Translations under genes and position numbers: made by a program
Source of the DNA: Bdellovibrionia bacterium
Lineage (GTDB): Bacteria; Bdellovibrionota; Bdellovibrionia; Bdellovibrionales; JAGQZY01
Length of the DNA: 64,000 nucleotides
NCBI GenBank assembly: GCA_030427805.1
Contig: JAUICP010000003.1
Coordinates: forward strand, 443,758-507,757
Direction of reading: 5' to 3'
Notes under the pieces: generated by a model
What the model was told of the DNA's origin: nothing
What the model saw: only the letters and a program-made list of their open reading frames with translations
Databases searched by the model: none
Shown: positions 16,605 to 23,919 of the stretch, in pieces
How the letters are laid out: the number at the start of each line of letters is the position of its first letter
Numbering within the stretch: position 1 is the first letter of the stretch

Positions 16605-17976
16605 ATTTATGAGAACCACAGTATTTAGTGGGCTGCTCTTAGTTAGTATTCTTCTATCCTCATTCGCCTATGGCCAGGTAGCTGATTCTGGCCGTGCAAC
16701 AATAAGTAATCAGCAAGAAATTGTTTATCTCGATAAGCTCACACAATTTGCAAAAAATATGAACTTCATGATCGATCGGGTTATCATCCCGAAATTAATG
16801 GAAAGCCACAGATCTTGCCCCCAGGGCTTGTGCGCCGAAGTTCTCAAAGAAATCGAGCGGTTTCGAACCAACTTCTCTTCTCAAATTGCAAAAATTCGCG
16901 AAGAGTATCGTGTTAACTTCTTAACTGAAGTCGCCCAAAGAAACAGAGCACGAGTTTTAACAAGACTCGAATATACGATGACTTCAGCCATGCAAGCCTT
17001 TCTCTACAAGTCGCGATCGGCCCTTAAAAGAAGATGGTTCTTCAAAAATAGAAACCTTCGTTCATTCACCCGTCGACTGACAAAAATTAACGAACACTTA
17101 GAAGCTAATGAGTATGTTCCCCTTGGTATGGCTATCGATTTAGCAAATCTCTCTCCAGTTCCTTTCGGAATTTTTTATGGAGCCTGGGAATACATTAAGG
17201 CCCGGTTTTTATACAACCGAACTATTACCGACATCGCCGAACGAATCCGCCCCGGCGGCTACCTACCCAACAACGACCAAGTCCAGTATCGGGGTTGGAA
17301 TGCTGACGGCGAATTAAAATTCCCAGAAGATTCCGTTGTCATCGTTGCGATCAATCACGACGCTGGTGCCCTCGACGGCATGTTGGCGCTGGCAATTAAT
17401 AAGCGCAATGGTGTCGAAAACAATCTCTTTTTAACAACAACGGTTGCTTACCCCGCACTCACTGCGATCTTCGACCACCAAGACCCTGATGTTTTCTTTA
17501 GAGAAAGTCGAATGTGGCCGCGAGCTATGATTCGCAAGATAGAAGAGTCAGATGAAGCCGTCGGATTTTTTACTGGTCCCGAGGGAACATTATCAACTCC
17601 AGGGGTGCAAGCTCCCTTGGTCGCTAAAAGGGGAACCTTCTGGATGGCTCGCCAACTTGCCAGGCGAATTGATAAAAAAGTCTATATCGTTCATGCGATG
17701 ACAAACGCTCTCGACTATTTCACCGACCCGGCAACAACAGATTTTGTAGTCAATATCTTCGAACCAGAGCTGGTTCCGAGTGGCCCCATTACACGCCCCA
17801 GGGACTCTTGGTCCGAAGAGCAACGCTTTCTTTTTGAAAACAGAGCCAATCGGGCCCGAGCGACTCGACTCATCGATGTTAATGCTCGCGAGAGTATTGA
17901 AGGACTTGCTATTCCTAAGGTCGTAAACCACTCTCAGCAATATGCCTGTGAATATGGTTTTTACCGAATCAACTAG
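16579..17976 (+). CDS. Exported PlsC-like (LPLAT-related) acyltransferase-like protein (copy 2)
   Basis: The start is GTG at 16579, nine bases after AGGAG and inside the end of copy 1; the ATG at 16609 has no ribosome site. The signal peptide ends near FAYG-QV. The motif INHDAGALDG (His and Asp separated by five) and FFTGPEGTLSTPG, followed by PLVAKRGTFWMARQLA, match the core of glycerolipid acyltransferases, with PEGT intact. Known family members work on the cytoplasmic face with acyl-CoA or acyl-ACP, so an exported version would need another acyl donor, such as a phospholipid. Copy 2 looks catalytically able while copy 1 is degenerate. A cytoplasmic role would require that the N-terminus stays as a membrane anchor. 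Confidence 0.52.
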   Translation: MNSLLSSFKFMRTTVFSGLLLVSILLSSFAYGQVADSGRATISNQQEIVYLDKLTQFAKNMNFMIDRVIIPKLMESHRSCPQGLCAEVLKEIERFRTNFSSQIAKIREEYRVNFLTEVAQRNRARVLTRLEYTMTSAMQAFLYKSRSALKRRWFFKNRNLRSFTRRLTKINEHLEANEYVPLGMAIDLANLSPVPFGIFYGAWEYIKARFLYNRTITDIAERIRPGGYLPNNDQVQYRGWNADGELKFPEDSVVIVAINHDAGALDGMLALAINKRNGVENNLFLTTTVAYPALTAIFDHQDPDVFFRESRMWPRAMIRKIEESDEAVGFFTGPEGTLSTPGVQAPLVAKRGTFWMARQLARRIDKKVYIVHAMTNALDYFTDPATTDFVVNIFEPELVPSGPITRPRDSWSEEQRFLFENRANRARATRLIDVNARESIEGLAIPKVVNHSQQYACEYGFYRIN

Positions 17977-18090
17977 TTAGTTTTCGGCCCCAATCCTTAA
18001 GTAAATCATTAGAATATATCCATATTTTAGCGCACAGCAAAATAACTGCGTAGTTCTGCTTTCAGCTGACAGAGCGTCATTCAGCATTAG

Positions 18091-18115
18091 TGACAAAATA
18101 CGGCTAAATTTGTCA
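18091..18115. promoter_or_regulatory. Candidate operator: TGACAAA-N11-TTTGTCA
   Basis: A perfect 7-bp inverted repeat centred about 55 bp upstream of the start at 18158. Another GCTGA-N11-TCAGC repeat lies at 18065-18085, and CTGACAGA (18066-18073) also occurs upstream of the paralog at 10564-10571. These shared elements suggest common control of the two hydrolase genes. Confidence 0.4.
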
Positions 18116-18157
18116 AATAATAGGGTGATACGAACGTCTTCGGAGGGAGGACTCATC

Positions 18158-19999
18158 ATGCTACGACATATCTATATAATTATCTTCTTCAACTTTTTCG
18201 CACTCACAAGTATTCAAGCTTTCGAAGTGAAAGAACTTTTCGCTGACTTTGAAAAGCAAGGGAACACCATTCTCACGAATGAGCAATGCAAAACCCCCTC
18301 GCTTCAAATTCGCTTTGATGACCCGTCTCAACCACAGGTTCATACGGGAAATAATCTCAATGATGCTTTAGATCCGGCATTGGGTTTTATTGAGTGGACT
18401 CCAACGGGCCTCAACGAGTACGAAACCAGCCTCACCTGTCACCCCGATCGCTTTGAGAAAAAACTATTGCGAACTAACAGTCACCGCGAGTTTTCAGAAG
18501 TGGCGCGAAACCACTATACAACCTGTCGTTCTGAACTGGAACGACACTGGCCGGGATCACCCCAGGGACTCATCCAAATGGTCTCTATTAAATACGACTT
18601 CTGTGATCACCCCTATGTTAAAAAAGTTCACTTTAATCTCCCACCATTTTATAAACTGCGTGGCTACCTCGGCCTGAAGCCGGGCAAAGAAAAGAAGCCT
18701 TTACTCATTTTAAAGTGTGGCGCCTATTGTGATGCTGGTGATCGATCGACCGTTTCACTAATGACTCATACTTATGATACGTCACCCTTCCACGTTCTTC
18801 TTCTCGGCAATTTCACTGGAACTGAATTTGTTTCGGACAACCAAAGAGTTGGAATTGGTGGCTTCGAAGAGGGCACCAAAGTGGTTCGCCTCGCCCAGTG
18901 GTTAAAAGAGGGCCCACTCGGTAAAGCCATTTCAAGTGTTCACTTGGCGGCACTGAGCCTCGGTGGTCATGCAGCGCTCTACAGTGGCTTCTATAACGAC
19001 TATAATTACGATAAATTTGGTGAAAAACCTCTAAACAGTGTCTTTGCTCTTTGCCCCGTGGTGGATTTGAAACAAAGTCTTTCCCGCCTCTTTAAAAAGG
19101 ACCTTAATGGTACTGTCATGAGAGTCATGTTTAGAAGTAACATCGCCAGTGTCGGCAGAATCTTTCCTGGAATCGATAAAATCTTTAAGAATGAAGATGG
19201 AAAAATTATCTCTAATCCGGAACTCCCAAATAAAATCGCCCAGGCGACAGTAAATTTTCTTAAAGATAAAGTCTCTCAGTGGAGTATGGCTCCTTATCTC
19301 AATCCAGTGATGACCGACGGAGAATCTTGGTTTCAAAACAACGATTTCCTCAAGGATGCTTTAGGCCTACAACAGACTCCTCTTCTAATGAGTGGTAACA
19401 GAGATGACTGGGTCGTATCTTATGACGACAACACCAGACTTCTTGAAAATCTTCTTAAGGAAAACCCCGGGGTTTCGAGTATTGAAATGCTCAATGTCGA
19501 TAAAGGAAACCACTGCGCCATGAATGTCGGTTATGGTTGGAAAACCATGTCTTCGCTCATGCGTAGCTTCGTTCTTAAAAATGCCCCTGAATTTTCTTCT
19601 CAGTTCGTCATGCAAAAAAGCCCGCTAAAGTTCTACCGCAAGGGCCGAAACTTCAAACTTAATGAGGGCGAACTTTTCATTGGGACTCGATGGGAAGTTT
19701 TACCAAACAGAGCGAAGGCTGATGTTTATTTTAAAATCCTCAATCGTAGTATCAAAGGCTGTGAAGACGAAACTCGAAAGTCCACAAAGAGTAAATGTTT
19801 TAGAAGTGTTTGGGCACAGGTCTCAAATCGACATCTACCCGACCCCTTGAAAACGCCGGCTTTGAACAAAGTTCAAGCAGAGCAGATGACAAGATGGGCA
19901 AATACTAACATCATTCCCGTCAATGATTTTGGGGAATGGGCCTACTCTGGATCGAGCCTGCCCAGTGCCATTTCATGGAGAGGCTTTAACAACAATTAA
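18158..19999 (+). CDS. Exported alpha/beta hydrolase, about 613 aa (paralog of the gene at 8705)
   Basis: The ATG at 18158 follows GGAGGGAGG and starts the signal peptide MLRHIYIIIFFNFFALTSIQA; the frame from 18110 adds 16 residues with no ribosome site. The nucleophile elbow is ALSLGGH (Ser about 267), with Ala where the paralog and most of the fold have Gly. GNRDDW and DKGNHCAMN follow as in the paralog, and the last 130 residues are also conserved. The two proteins align end to end, so this is a duplicated gene that now lies about 8 kb away in the opposite direction, bracketing the exported-protein cluster. Substrate unknown. The gene is followed by a bidirectional terminator. Confidence 0.7.
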   Translation: MLRHIYIIIFFNFFALTSIQAFEVKELFADFEKQGNTILTNEQCKTPSLQIRFDDPSQPQVHTGNNLNDALDPALGFIEWTPTGLNEYETSLTCHPDRFEKKLLRTNSHREFSEVARNHYTTCRSELERHWPGSPQGLIQMVSIKYDFCDHPYVKKVHFNLPPFYKLRGYLGLKPGKEKKPLLILKCGAYCDAGDRSTVSLMTHTYDTSPFHVLLLGNFTGTEFVSDNQRVGIGGFEEGTKVVRLAQWLKEGPLGKAISSVHLAALSLGGHAALYSGFYNDYNYDKFGEKPLNSVFALCPVVDLKQSLSRLFKKDLNGTVMRVMFRSNIASVGRIFPGIDKIFKNEDGKIISNPELPNKIAQATVNFLKDKVSQWSMAPYLNPVMTDGESWFQNNDFLKDALGLQQTPLLMSGNRDDWVVSYDDNTRLLENLLKENPGVSSIEMLNVDKGNHCAMNVGYGWKTMSSLMRSFVLKNAPEFSSQFVMQKSPLKFYRKGRNFKLNEGELFIGTRWEVLPNRAKADVYFKILNRSIKGCEDETRKSTKSKCFRSVWAQVSNRHLPDPLKTPALNKVQAEQMTRWANTNIIPVNDFGEWAYSGSSLPSAISWRGFNNN

Positions 20000-20025
20000 A
20001 TAAATTTAACATTAGAGACAAAAGT

Positions 20026-20056
20026 AAAAGAGCGGGTTATTCACCCGCTCTTTTTT
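20026..20056. terminator. Bidirectional intrinsic terminator
   Basis: Stem GAGCGGGT / ACCCGCTC with a 5-nt loop, flanked by A on the left and six T on the right, so it works on both strands. It lies between the hydrolase gene and the converging DUF1854 gene, and touches the stop codon of the latter. Confidence 0.9.
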
Positions 20057-20573
20057 ATTCGTCTAAGAAGGCCCAAACCTTCTCTTGCGCTTTTTTACTC
20101 AAGGCTTTGAGATCTCTAATCAAGTAGACATCACCATTAACATCCTTCACAAGAAGACTGCCACTCCCGAGTTCTCTCGGCCATGAGTTCAATGGTGTTT
20201 GAAAGTCACGATCGCCAAAGGTGGTCCTTACGTTCCACACACGAAGCTCAAACTCTTCGCGAACATCGTAAACATCGATGACTTCAAAAACAAACTGCTC
20301 TTCAAGCATGGTTTTCAAAAGCGCATCTCGCGAATCATGATCAAGATCCATCAGGTTGCTAACGAGATGAACCTCTTTTAGATCAGAATTCTTGAGCGAT
20401 AAAAACCGATCCGCTCCTGACCACGGAAAACAAAGCTGAACACTGACACTAATCTCTTCTTCGCCAGCTTTCTTAAACAAGAGTAAACCAGACTCTGAGC
20501 GCCTTAGACTCACTTTATTTTCGGGCGAGGATACAATCCTCACCCGCCTTTTGTTTGCATCTTGTCCTAACAT
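20055..20573 (-). CDS. DUF1854 family protein, partner of the ABC transporter
   Basis: The 172-residue protein has the DUF1854 course: FPWSGADRFLSLKNSDLKEV, then SNLMDLDHDSRDALLKTML, EEFELRVWNVRTTFGDRDF and finally DVNGDVYLIRDLKALS. Proteins of this family are cytosolic, lack a known activity, and are usually encoded just after an ABC exporter of the type found here; in other bacteria the pair is named after cyanophycin metabolism. The start is four bases after the ABC stop codon, so the two are one operon. No cyanophycin synthetase or cyanophycinase is in this window, so that role should not be assumed. Confidence 0.82.
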   Translation of the reverse strand: MLGQDANKRRVRIVSSPENKVSLRRSESGLLLFKKAGEEEISVSVQLCFPWSGADRFLSLKNSDLKEVHLVSNLMDLDHDSRDALLKTMLEEQFVFEVIDVYDVREEFELRVWNVRTTFGDRDFQTPLNSWPRELGSGSLLVKDVNGDVYLIRDLKALSKKAQEKVWAFLDE

Positions 20574-20577
20574 TACA

Positions 20578-22896
20578 TTACTCCCTTAAAAACTGACTCC
20601 CACTGAGTCTTTGCTGGGTTTCAAACAACTTTCGGTACACGCCACCTTCGATTCGCAATAACTCCTCATGACTTCCCGTCTCCACCAGTCGACCATCTTT
20701 CATGACAAGGAGACGATCGGCAGCCGTTAAAGTCGAAAGCCTATGGGCAATGGCGAAAACAGTTCGACCCTTACAAAGAGTATCCAAGGCATCTTGGATT
20801 TTCTTTTCGGTCTCACTATCCACGGCGCTGGTCGCCTCATCGAGGATGAGAATTCGTGGATCGACCAAAATCGCCCGCGCAATCGACAGTCTCTGTCTTT
20901 CACCACCCGATAGGGTGTGCCCACGCTCTCCAACCATGGTGTCGTAGGCCTGGGGAAGCTTAATAATGAAATCATGGGCATTGGCCGCTTTAGCCGCCTG
21001 AATAATTTCATCAAGACTCGCTTCTGGCTTTGCATACCTAATGTTCTCTAGGATTGTCCCGTGGAACAAATAAGGGTCTTGCAAGACCATTCCCAACTGC
21101 TTTCGATAGTGACCCGATTCAAGATCACGGAGATCCACTCCATCGACAAGAATTTGGCCAGAACCCACATCAAAAAATCGAGCGAGCAAATTAACCAAAG
21201 TTGTTTTACCACTACCACTCGGACCAACGAGACCAATCATCTCACCTGGTGAAACATCGAAGCTCACCGCTTTTAACGTTTGCCGAACACCGTCGTAACT
21301 AAAGCTGACTTGCTTAAATTCCACTCGGCCTTCTACGGGTTCCAGTTTTACTGCTGATCCCTGATCCTTAATTTGCGGCTTCGTATCTAAAACCTCAAAT
21401 ACTCGGTGCGCAGAACTTGTCGCTCTATTAACCATTCGAGCCATTTGCCCAATAATTTCAATGGGCTGAATAAACATGGTCAAATAAAGTACGAAACTGA
21501 CAAAAGTACCAGCACTCAAGGCAGTGACTTCTTCACCAGGACTGAGAACTCGCGGTACACCAAAAATCCAAACCGAAAGAATAATCGCCTGAATACTCAG
21601 CATTAAAAGCGGCCAAAAACTAGTCCAAGCTTTGTGAATACGATTAAACTCGCCAAGGACACTATCGTTTCGTTTTTCAAAACGACTCACCTCATACTCT
21701 TCACGATTAAAGGCTTTCACTACCTTAATCCCAGGGATGGTATCCGAGAGACAGTCCGTTAATGCGGACCACTTTCTCCATGCCCGCAAGAAGAGACTTT
21801 GCATCTTCTCGCCATGTCGAAAGATCATGTAGAGAATCAATGGCAGTGGAACCACAACCAAGAGCCCTAGGCGCCAGTCCAAGTACAAGAGGACACTTCC
21901 AAGACCGATGAGCATGATAATTGAGGTCGTCACTTCAACGACTCCAAAAGCTATAAAATCCCAAATACGATCGGTATCTGAACCCACCCGCGAAATTATG
22001 CTTCCCGTTTGCTTACTCGAAAAGTAATTCAAACTTAGCTTTTGCAAATGGGAATAGACATGATCGCGCAGATCCTTTGCCACATATTCCCCGAGATAGG
22101 CCATCTTACTCAATCGCAAGTAGGCAAAAAACTCTCGAAATATATATGTCAGTGCCAAACCAGCAATCGTATAGATACTGATTTGTATAGCTTCTTCATA
22201 ACTCATTGCCCCAGTTTGAAAGGGTTTAATAACCGAATCGATTAAGTAACCCGTTATAAACGGTGGCAATAGGGCCATGGCAGTCATTAATAGTGCTCCA
22301 CCCATACCAATGGCTACGCTCAACTTATAGGGCGCCAAATAACTTAGGAGACGAAAAACAACAGCAAATTTATTTTTCGCTACCGACGCTTGGGCCTCTT
22401 TAATAGAATGCAGCATGCTCTCCTGGTAAATCTCATCCGAAGAAACCTTATTTGAAGTTTCTCCGTTGAAGGATTTATTTCCAGCCTGTTGGTCTAAAAC
22501 AAAAGCAATATTACTGACGGCTCGTCTTTGGCGATGGCTATATCGCAAAACGAGATGGGGAGCCTCTATATCTCCACTCAATAAAACGAGTCTTGTATAA
22601 CTGAGACCAGGAATCTCCTGAACTCCGGTTATTAACTTTCTGTCTATATACTTAAAAGTATAGGACTCTCCGTCTCTTTTGACATAAGCAATTTCTTTAG
22701 CACCTAAAACGAGCCACTGCTCTTGGCTTTTAAATTGAGGATTCAAATCCACGTAGGCGTAAAGAATGACGGCTTGTCCGTTCCAGGCTTTTTCGACCTG
22801 ACCCCTTACTTCCACCGGAAGTTGAGAAGCCTGAGAGTAATAGTGCTCAAGCATCTCGTTCATCCTCAAGTGATGTTTTTCTCTTTGTAATCTCAT
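20578..22896 (-). CDS. ABC exporter, fused membrane and ATPase domains, with PH-like N-terminal extension
   Basis: The 772-residue chain starts with about 170 soluble residues containing WLVLGAKEIAYVKRDGESYTF, a small beta domain seen in exporters that travel with DUF1854. The membrane domain has six segments (about 195-480), and the ATPase has Walker A GPSGSGKTT, signature LSGGERQRL, Walker B ILILDEATSA and the switch IAHRLS. It is a half-transporter and should dimerise in the inner membrane. Start ATG lies nine bases after AGGAGG and overlaps the stop of the small gene upstream by one base (TAATG). The cargo is not evident; the partner genes make a peptide or polyamide-linked substrate possible. 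Confidence 0.9.
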   Translation of the reverse strand: MRLQREKHHLRMNEMLEHYYSQASQLPVEVRGQVEKAWNGQAVILYAYVDLNPQFKSQEQWLVLGAKEIAYVKRDGESYTFKYIDRKLITGVQEIPGLSYTRLVLLSGDIEAPHLVLRYSHRQRRAVSNIAFVLDQQAGNKSFNGETSNKVSSDEIYQESMLHSIKEAQASVAKNKFAVVFRLLSYLAPYKLSVAIGMGGALLMTAMALLPPFITGYLIDSVIKPFQTGAMSYEEAIQISIYTIAGLALTYIFREFFAYLRLSKMAYLGEYVAKDLRDHVYSHLQKLSLNYFSSKQTGSIISRVGSDTDRIWDFIAFGVVEVTTSIIMLIGLGSVLLYLDWRLGLLVVVPLPLILYMIFRHGEKMQSLFLRAWRKWSALTDCLSDTIPGIKVVKAFNREEYEVSRFEKRNDSVLGEFNRIHKAWTSFWPLLMLSIQAIILSVWIFGVPRVLSPGEEVTALSAGTFVSFVLYLTMFIQPIEIIGQMARMVNRATSSAHRVFEVLDTKPQIKDQGSAVKLEPVEGRVEFKQVSFSYDGVRQTLKAVSFDVSPGEMIGLVGPSGSGKTTLVNLLARFFDVGSGQILVDGVDLRDLESGHYRKQLGMVLQDPYLFHGTILENIRYAKPEASLDEIIQAAKAANAHDFIIKLPQAYDTMVGERGHTLSGGERQRLSIARAILVDPRILILDEATSAVDSETEKKIQDALDTLCKGRTVFAIAHRLSTLTAADRLLVMKDGRLVETGSHEELLRIEGGVYRKLFETQQRLSGSQFLRE

Positions 22897-23120
22897 TAGA
22901 ATAATCCTCCTCTATAATAATTTGCGTTGGCTTCGGGCTTCTCAAACTCGTAGCGAGCCAAGGGCCGTTTCTTTGGACCGACGAGAAGCTTTAACTCTCC
23001 CCCACGGATAAAGATCCAACGTAATTTTTCGATTAATAAATTCACTTTCTTTCGCCAAGGTTTCGCCTTGGCCCGCCTGCCTTTCCACAGACGGATCTCA
23101 TAAACTTCAATAGCTTTCAT
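22896..23120 (-). CDS. Small basic protein of the ABC/DUF1854 operon
   Basis: The ATG at 23120 follows GGGAG and is preferred to the TTG at 23126. The 74-residue product is very basic in its first half (KGRRAKAKPWRKK, then KLRWIFIRGGELKLL) and ends in an Asn/Tyr/Gly-rich tail. It has no signal peptide, no clear membrane segment and no family I recognise. Its start overlaps the stop of the preceding small frame (ATGA) and its stop overlaps the ABC start (TAATG), so translation appears to run from gene to gene. It could be a nucleic-acid or membrane-surface binding accessory, or the substrate of the exporter. Both ideas are inference. Confidence 0.6.
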   Translation of the reverse strand: MKAIEVYEIRLWKGRRAKAKPWRKKVNLLIEKLRWIFIRGGELKLLVGPKKRPLARYEFEKPEANANYYRGGLF

Positions 23121-23485
23121 TTCCAACTCCCTACTTTTGGATATAGCTGTGCCCGATCTGATTTTTCGAAAACCAAATAGAACAAATTAAAAAATTGATT
23201 TAAAAATTGGGTTCTGAAAAATTCCCAAATAAGGTTTTTTCCAGATAAAGACAAAGTCCATTTTTGCGGGTTAAATAGGCCAAATGACAATAGTGCCAAA
23301 AGACAAATAAACCAGCTCCAGACGTTGTCTCGAGCGCTAACTCTATTTAATTGTTTAGGAAATTTAAATCGTCAGTGGAGATCGAGTCGATCATAAAGCG
23401 ATGGTATTCCCATATCAGAGATAGCGCAGACTGTCTGAAAGTTCATTCCAGGGACCTTGATGATGTTTTGAATTGTAATAACCAT
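23117..23485 (-). pseudogene. Small membrane-protein gene split by an in-frame TGA (122-codon frame)
   Basis: A strong AAAGGAGG stands before ATG at 23485. The frame runs 37 codons (MVITIQNIIKVPGMNFQTV to LYDRLDLH), meets TGA at 23374-23372, and then stays open in the same frame for 84 more codons, ending in a TGA that overlaps the next start (ATGA at 23120). The second part has one membrane segment (WSWFICLLALLSFGLF). No ribosome site lies in front of any start codon in the second part. The simplest reading is a CGA to TGA change that broke the gene, or a sequencing error. Recoding or a leader peptide are other options. The tight joins to neighbours on both sides argue that the whole frame was once one real gene of this operon. 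Confidence 0.5.
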
Positions 23486-23526
23486 TGGCTACCTCCTTTC
23501 AATGGGATAATTAAGTATTAACTACA

Positions 23527-23557
23527 TTGTATAAAAAAGGAAAGCTTTTTTTTACAA
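23527..23557 (-). promoter_or_regulatory. Candidate promoter overlapped by a 13-bp inverted repeat
   Basis: On the minus strand TTGTAA (23557-23552) and TATACA (23533-23528) are 18 bp apart and point to the small-gene/ABC operon. The same bases form a near-perfect inverted repeat: TTGTATAAAAAAG, five bases, CTTTTTTTTACAA, with one mismatch in 13. The repeat covers the whole promoter and lies in the gap shared with the divergent ferredoxin gene, so it may be an operator for one or both directions. Confidence 0.4.
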
Positions 23558-23607
23558 TATCTCATAATTTATTTTGAACGGACTCGATCAGTACAAAAGG
23601 AGTAAGC

Positions 23608-23919
23608 TTGAAGGAGCGCGAACATTCAACTGAATTGCAATTTTTTATCTGCTGTAATGATAAACCAAAAGGTGAGTGCTGCTCCCCGAAAGGCGCTCTG
23701 GAGCTGCGTTCCCAGCTCAAGGACTGGGCGAAACAAAATAATCTTCACCCAAAAATTCGCATTACTGCCTCGAAATGCTTGGGCTTTTGCTCCGAAGGAA
23801 TAGCTGCAGTTATGCACCCTCAAAATAAAACTTATGTGAATATCGATGGAAAACACCTCGACGAAATAAAGAAACTTCTCCTCGAAGAATCACGAAAGCT
23901 CGAAAAACAAGATGATTAA
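23608..23919 (+). CDS. Thioredoxin-fold [2Fe-2S] ferredoxin
   Basis: The start is a TTG at 23608, five bases after AAAAGGAG. The 103-residue protein has FFICCNDKPKGECCSPKGA and, 40 residues on, ASKCLGFCSEGIAAVMHP. The pattern of paired cysteines at the front and C-x3-C later is that of thioredoxin-like ferredoxins and of the NuoE-type fold. They carry electrons in the cytosol; no specific partner can be named. The gene overlaps the uracil-DNA glycosylase gene by 8 bp, so both are made from one transcript. The link may be simple expression sharing, or the ferredoxin might help maintain the iron-sulfur cluster of the glycosylase, which is speculation. Confidence 0.8.
   Translation: MKEREHSTELQFFICCNDKPKGECCSPKGALELRSQLKDWAKQNNLHPKIRITASKCLGFCSEGIAAVMHPQNKTYVNIDGKHLDEIKKLLLEESRKLEKQDD

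Noticed and set aside
7751-19999. Genomic island or mobile element
   Set aside because: No integrase, transposase, flanking direct repeat, tRNA or clear change in base use was seen; gene duplication is enough to explain the region.
20055-22896. Cyanophycin metabolism locus
   Set aside because: Only the associated ABC and DUF1854 proteins are present. Without a synthetase or hydrolase in the window the process name is not supported.
23317-23340. SECIS element after the in-frame TGA
   Set aside because: The hairpin has a mismatch, a three-base loop and none of the bulged-U or loop features of bacterial SECIS elements; not enough to call a selenoprotein.
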